A stretch of DNA of 64,000 bases from Rhizophagus irregularis (lineage: Eukaryota > Glomeromycota > Glomeromycetes > Glomerales > Glomeraceae): positions 2,418,001 to 2,482,000 of the forward strand of contig NC_089439.1 of assembly GCF_026210795.1 (NCBI RefSeq), read 5' to 3'. Each line of letters begins with the position of its first letter. Position 1 is the stretch's first letter. The translations under genes and the position numbers were made by a program. Positions 60,474-64,000 of the stretch are shown here, piece by piece. The notes beneath the pieces are model-generated. The model was not told the DNA's origin. It searched no databases and saw only the letters and a program-made list of their open reading frames with translations.

Positions 60474-60711
60474 TACCGTATATCACGGGCCACAGTACCC
60501 CGGTTGGTTATTGCTGTACCCGGAGGTGTACGAAATTTTCTTATTATAGATGGGGGTTTTAGGGACTTGTAGTATATTCAGAGATATATTTAGATGTGTC
60601 GCCTAGGTAAGATTAGATTGTTTAGATAGTATAATCAAAAGAAAATGGAGATTTTTTTCAGAAAAGAGGGTACTATACATAGGGGGGTACTATGGCCCGT
60701 GATATACGGTA
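60474..60711. mobile_element. TA-flanked MITE directly behind the F-box gene
   Basis: CCGTATATCACGGGCCACAG near 60476 is complementary, with one difference, to the right end CTATGGCCCGTGATATACGG, and the repeats continue to GTACCCC/GGGGTAC. A TA dinucleotide lies outside each end, consistent with a Tc1/mariner-type non-autonomous element. Its position 20 bases after the stop suggests it lies in the 3' untranslated region. Confidence 0.75.
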
Positions 60712-62197
60712 TGCTAGATTAGCTTAATGAGAGTAGTATTTGGTTTAACATGACTTTGTAAAATATTATTTGTGTGTACTGTTAATAAAGATGATTTTAA
60801 AGGTGAATCTTGTTAAAGATGTTTAATTTACCTTATATTGCATTATATAAGTGAATATAATTTACATTCGAATTCAAGTTTTAGTCGTTAGACGCGCACG
60901 TATTGGGATTGTCAACTCATATTGCCAGTGACGTTATCATTTTCTCAAGAAATCTGGTTGTTCATCGGTAACCGTACCCAAAATTGGTCAGATATTCAGA
61001 TTCTATAACGCAAAAATTTAAAAATGTTATTTAATGAAAATTATGATTTTTAACGAAGTAGTATTCCGATCCTACCACAGATATCTTTACTTATTCACAG
61101 GCGAAACTAGGGGACCTGGGACAGCTAACCTAATGTTGCCTAATAGTATACAGTAAGACCTAACCGCTTGATTTCTGATATAGTTACCATTTCGATAGCT
61201 ACATAGCCTCCCTGCCGCCTCAGAATTTGTCCCTGATTAAGTACCCCTAGGACAGCTTTATTTGACATTTTAAAGTCTTCTAGCTATGAAACAATGGTTA
61301 GTACTACAGGGCTTTGTAATCGCGTCAGAATCATTTCTAGGGTATCATAAAATTTATGTTATGTCAGGTTGCCTTTAAAAGTGAAAAGGACATGAAGGCC
61401 ACGAAGTGTCTGTAATGCCCGAGGCACGATTCAACAATCTCTTTTAGCATATCATTTTTTTTTTTTGATACTCTAGAAGTTAACCACTTCCAAAATAGTA
61501 AAATAGTACAAGGGCCAATTAAAAGGAGGTATATTCTGTCCGCCGTCGAAGTAATAAGAAGACTCTCGTAGACAGAAATTTTCGGTATGACGAAGCGTTT
61601 ACATAATAGAGCATACTCCTTTAGGTTGAACTGGGTTTTCAGTTGCTTCAGAAGTAATAATAATAACAGGTTTAGTTACGATTGGATTCATTTTATTTGA
61701 TTGAGCTTTTTTTATGTGAAGTCTTGAAAGTTTTTTTTTTTTGCTTTGTTTGATTATAAGACTTGAAATTTCCGTCGTTATTTGATGTGGAAATTTGAAA
61801 GGCGAAATGGAACCTTATTTATAATAAATGAGACAAACGAAAACGAAGAATTTATGGTAATACCGTACTAAAATTTGCTTTATCAGAATGATTTACATCT
61901 AATTACCTATTTTTCAAAGTTCTTTTAATGTTTCAAATTGTTATCGGATGACTTTATGTGTTTACGCCGATCTATTTTCTTTAAATTAGTTTGTACCAAT
62001 TTTCTTTTTTTTGAATTGGTTTTTCTGAATGAAATTTTAATCTTAGAACATCATTTAAATTATGATTTAATTATGAACAATTCTTGTTAAGAACAATCGT
62101 GAAATGAATACAAATGTGAAAAAAATAGTAAACGATCAAAATATATCGGTTATATTTATGAATCTATAGTAAAATCACTATAAACGGTAAAAAATAT
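60712..62197. other. Spacer with locally higher G+C, nothing recognised
   Basis: 61080-61640 is less AT-rich than its surroundings and carries related words CTAGGGGACCTGGGACAGCT and ACCCCTAGGACAGCTT, perhaps an old transposon. No frame or RNA fold is supported. Confidence 0.4.
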
Positions 62198-62258
62198 ATG
62201 AATCAGGTAAAAACATTATTCAAAGATTTACCAGTTGATGTATTATTTGATATTTATG
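62198..62258 (+). CDS. Possible first exon of an F-box gene
   Basis: ATG frame encoding MNQVKTLFKDLPVDVLFDIY, whose LPVDVLFDI matches the start of an F-box, followed directly by a GTGAGA donor at 62259. No continuation of the F-box was found downstream, so it is either a truncated remnant or the first exon of a gene with an unrecognised second exon. Confidence 0.4.
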
Positions 62259-64000
62259 GTGAGATAAAATTACCCTTTATTAAACACGTGATTTGATATG
62301 ATAATACTGTAGTAGTAAATACTCACGTATAATGCTTAGATTTGAACAATAAAAAATTTTTTGCTTTTGAATATATTACAACGCTCGCTTATTATAGTTC
62401 AATTACTTATTCTTCGACTCGATCCAATTAACCTAATTTACATTGTTTTCTTTAATTGCATTGTCTTATTTAAATATTAACATCCTTAGTTATTTTTAAG
62501 TATAAAAAATTGCTTAAATTTTAAAATTATATTAAATAATTGTTATTTAAGTCGTTTAACGTTACAATCTTAAGTAGGCATAAAACAATCCTTTAGTATT
62601 ATTCCGTTTAATAATAGAAAAACCTATGCAAAAGATTCAATTTATCATAATTTAATTTTGTTATAAAGGTTTCATTTTACATCATCATAATCATTTTTTT
62701 TAACAAAACATTGTTCAATCACTCAAGAATTCTTCCATTTACGTCATTGTTATTATAATTATTGCAACAATCTTTATAAAGTATAATATACGTTCCATTA
62801 TCGTCTTTATTTATTTTTTTTTAAATGAAAGTGAGACAATGCAAAGATAAAGATTTAATTATAATAATAAATTGTTATCCTCCTGTCGGTCTTAGGAATA
62901 CTACGACAACCAATAGGAACTAATGTTATTAATATATTATAGAGACAATCTATTAATCTATTCTATAGATCCATATGCAGTTAAAAAATAACGTTGATTT
63001 ATCGTTATTTTTATTGGTCAATCATTCGATTTATGGATTTATTGCAACCGATCAGAATGCGAGCGAGGAATTACAAATTATTGCAGTCAAAATTCGTGTT
63101 CATATGATAGTAAATCATAAAGTTTTATCGATATTTGTTAAGATAGATTATAACAGCTTCTATTTACAAATCATTTCTCTAGCTCAAACTCCCATTCCTT
63201 ATTTAAAGTCTCAAATTAAACTCAGTATAAAGTAGAAAAAAATGATTTGATAATATACAATTTTTAATCTTGAACATAGTACTGTATAATTCAATTATTT
63301 ACCTTTGTTATGCTAGATTCAAATAAATCCTATACCCATTATAATATACCCGGGTATGAATAAAGCTTACTTTTAACTCATCCTAGTTGTGAATTAATTC
63401 GTATTCGCTCTGATTTCCTACTTAATCTGTTTTCTGTTTCCGATACGATCGGAGAGAAAATCAATGTCTTGTTACACCCCATCATGATCATGTGATTTAA
63501 AAAAAAATAGTATAAAAGTTCGATGATCCCTGAAATCTGACCCAACAATTGGGACAACAAACATTTCATGTTTTGTTCTTTGTAAAAACAAAAGGAACCT
63601 GGTTTTGGTTTTAAATTGCTTTATATGGATTCTCTTTTATGTGTTGGCTTGTTATTATGTATAAACAATAAGCACCACACTAATATTACCAAAAAATAGA
63701 TCTCTATTAATAATTAGAAAAGAAATAAACATTAATGACGGTAAAATTGAGGAGATTGAATTAATAAACTTCGAGAGTAAATTCTAAAAACGATAGTCGA
63801 AGAGGAAACTATTTAATCTTTTACCTTCCTAAAAAGTTATATCTTTATCGATTATTAACACTCTCGTGATAAGTGACAAAAAGAAGTATTTACCTTTTTA
63901 CCCTACATTATATCTCTCTCGTCCTCGCCAATGCGGTAACTGCGAAAGAGTTAGACTTAATGCGATTACGGTGGTACAGGCCTTCAGAGACATGTCAATT
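62259..64000. other. AT-rich end of window, no gene seen
   Basis: Frames at 62975-63235 and 63378-63569 show no recognisable domain. ACCCGGGTAT near 63348 recalls the interior words of the 29.1 kb hAT element. The last 100 bases are less AT-rich and may belong to a feature outside the window. Confidence 0.4.

Overview
The window looks like nuclear DNA of an arbuscular mycorrhizal fungus (Glomeromycotina, most likely Rhizophagus). Reasons: very AT-rich sequence (roughly a quarter to 30% G+C by eye), short fungal introns with GT...AG ends, CTAAC-like branch points and T-rich 3' ends, an F-box/LRR-like protein, a decayed kinase of the CPxCNQPNT...CxxC type that is hugely expanded in that group, and a dense load of small inverted-repeat transposons. 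It is gene-poor: most of the 64 kb is decayed mobile DNA and unrecognised AT-rich spacer.

Layout. 0-7 kb: an HSP70 scrap, a two-exon gene for a secreted 86-residue peptide with 12 cysteines, then two arrays of exon-sized pieces separated by T-rich intron-like spacers (3.66-4.86 and 6.15-6.64 kb), with a compound palindromic element between them. 7-27 kb: no convincing intact gene. It holds a Mutator-like element with perfect 9-bp target duplications, an element with a second one nested in it, and several foldback MITEs. 27-29.7 kb: a broken protein kinase and a hAT-type element with perfect 8-bp target duplications. 29.7-35.4 kb: spacer.

35.5-58 kb is the main coding block: two complete five-exon genes for DDX60-like (Ski2-type) DExH helicases, about 1729 and 1737 residues, same strand, 13.5 kb apart and with identical intron positions. 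A strongly decayed third copy of the C-terminal part lies 3 kb after the second gene. Between the helicases sit a pair of related 74-76-residue proteins of unknown function and a broken ORF. A dead Tc1/mariner transposase, itself interrupted by a minisatellite, lies between helicase 2 and the decayed third copy. 59-64 kb: one intact F-box-like gene, a TA-flanked MITE directly behind it, and an isolated F-box-like first exon.

Functional reading (inference): DDX60-type helicases act in RNA surveillance and antiviral responses in animals. Here they form a local expanding and decaying family next to a candidate secreted effector, an F-box gene and a dead kinase, all typical of fast-evolving accessory regions of these genomes. 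The most unusual structure is the run of small phase-1 exon candidates behind the signal-peptide gene. Several have lengths divisible by three, so they could be skipped or joined without losing frame.
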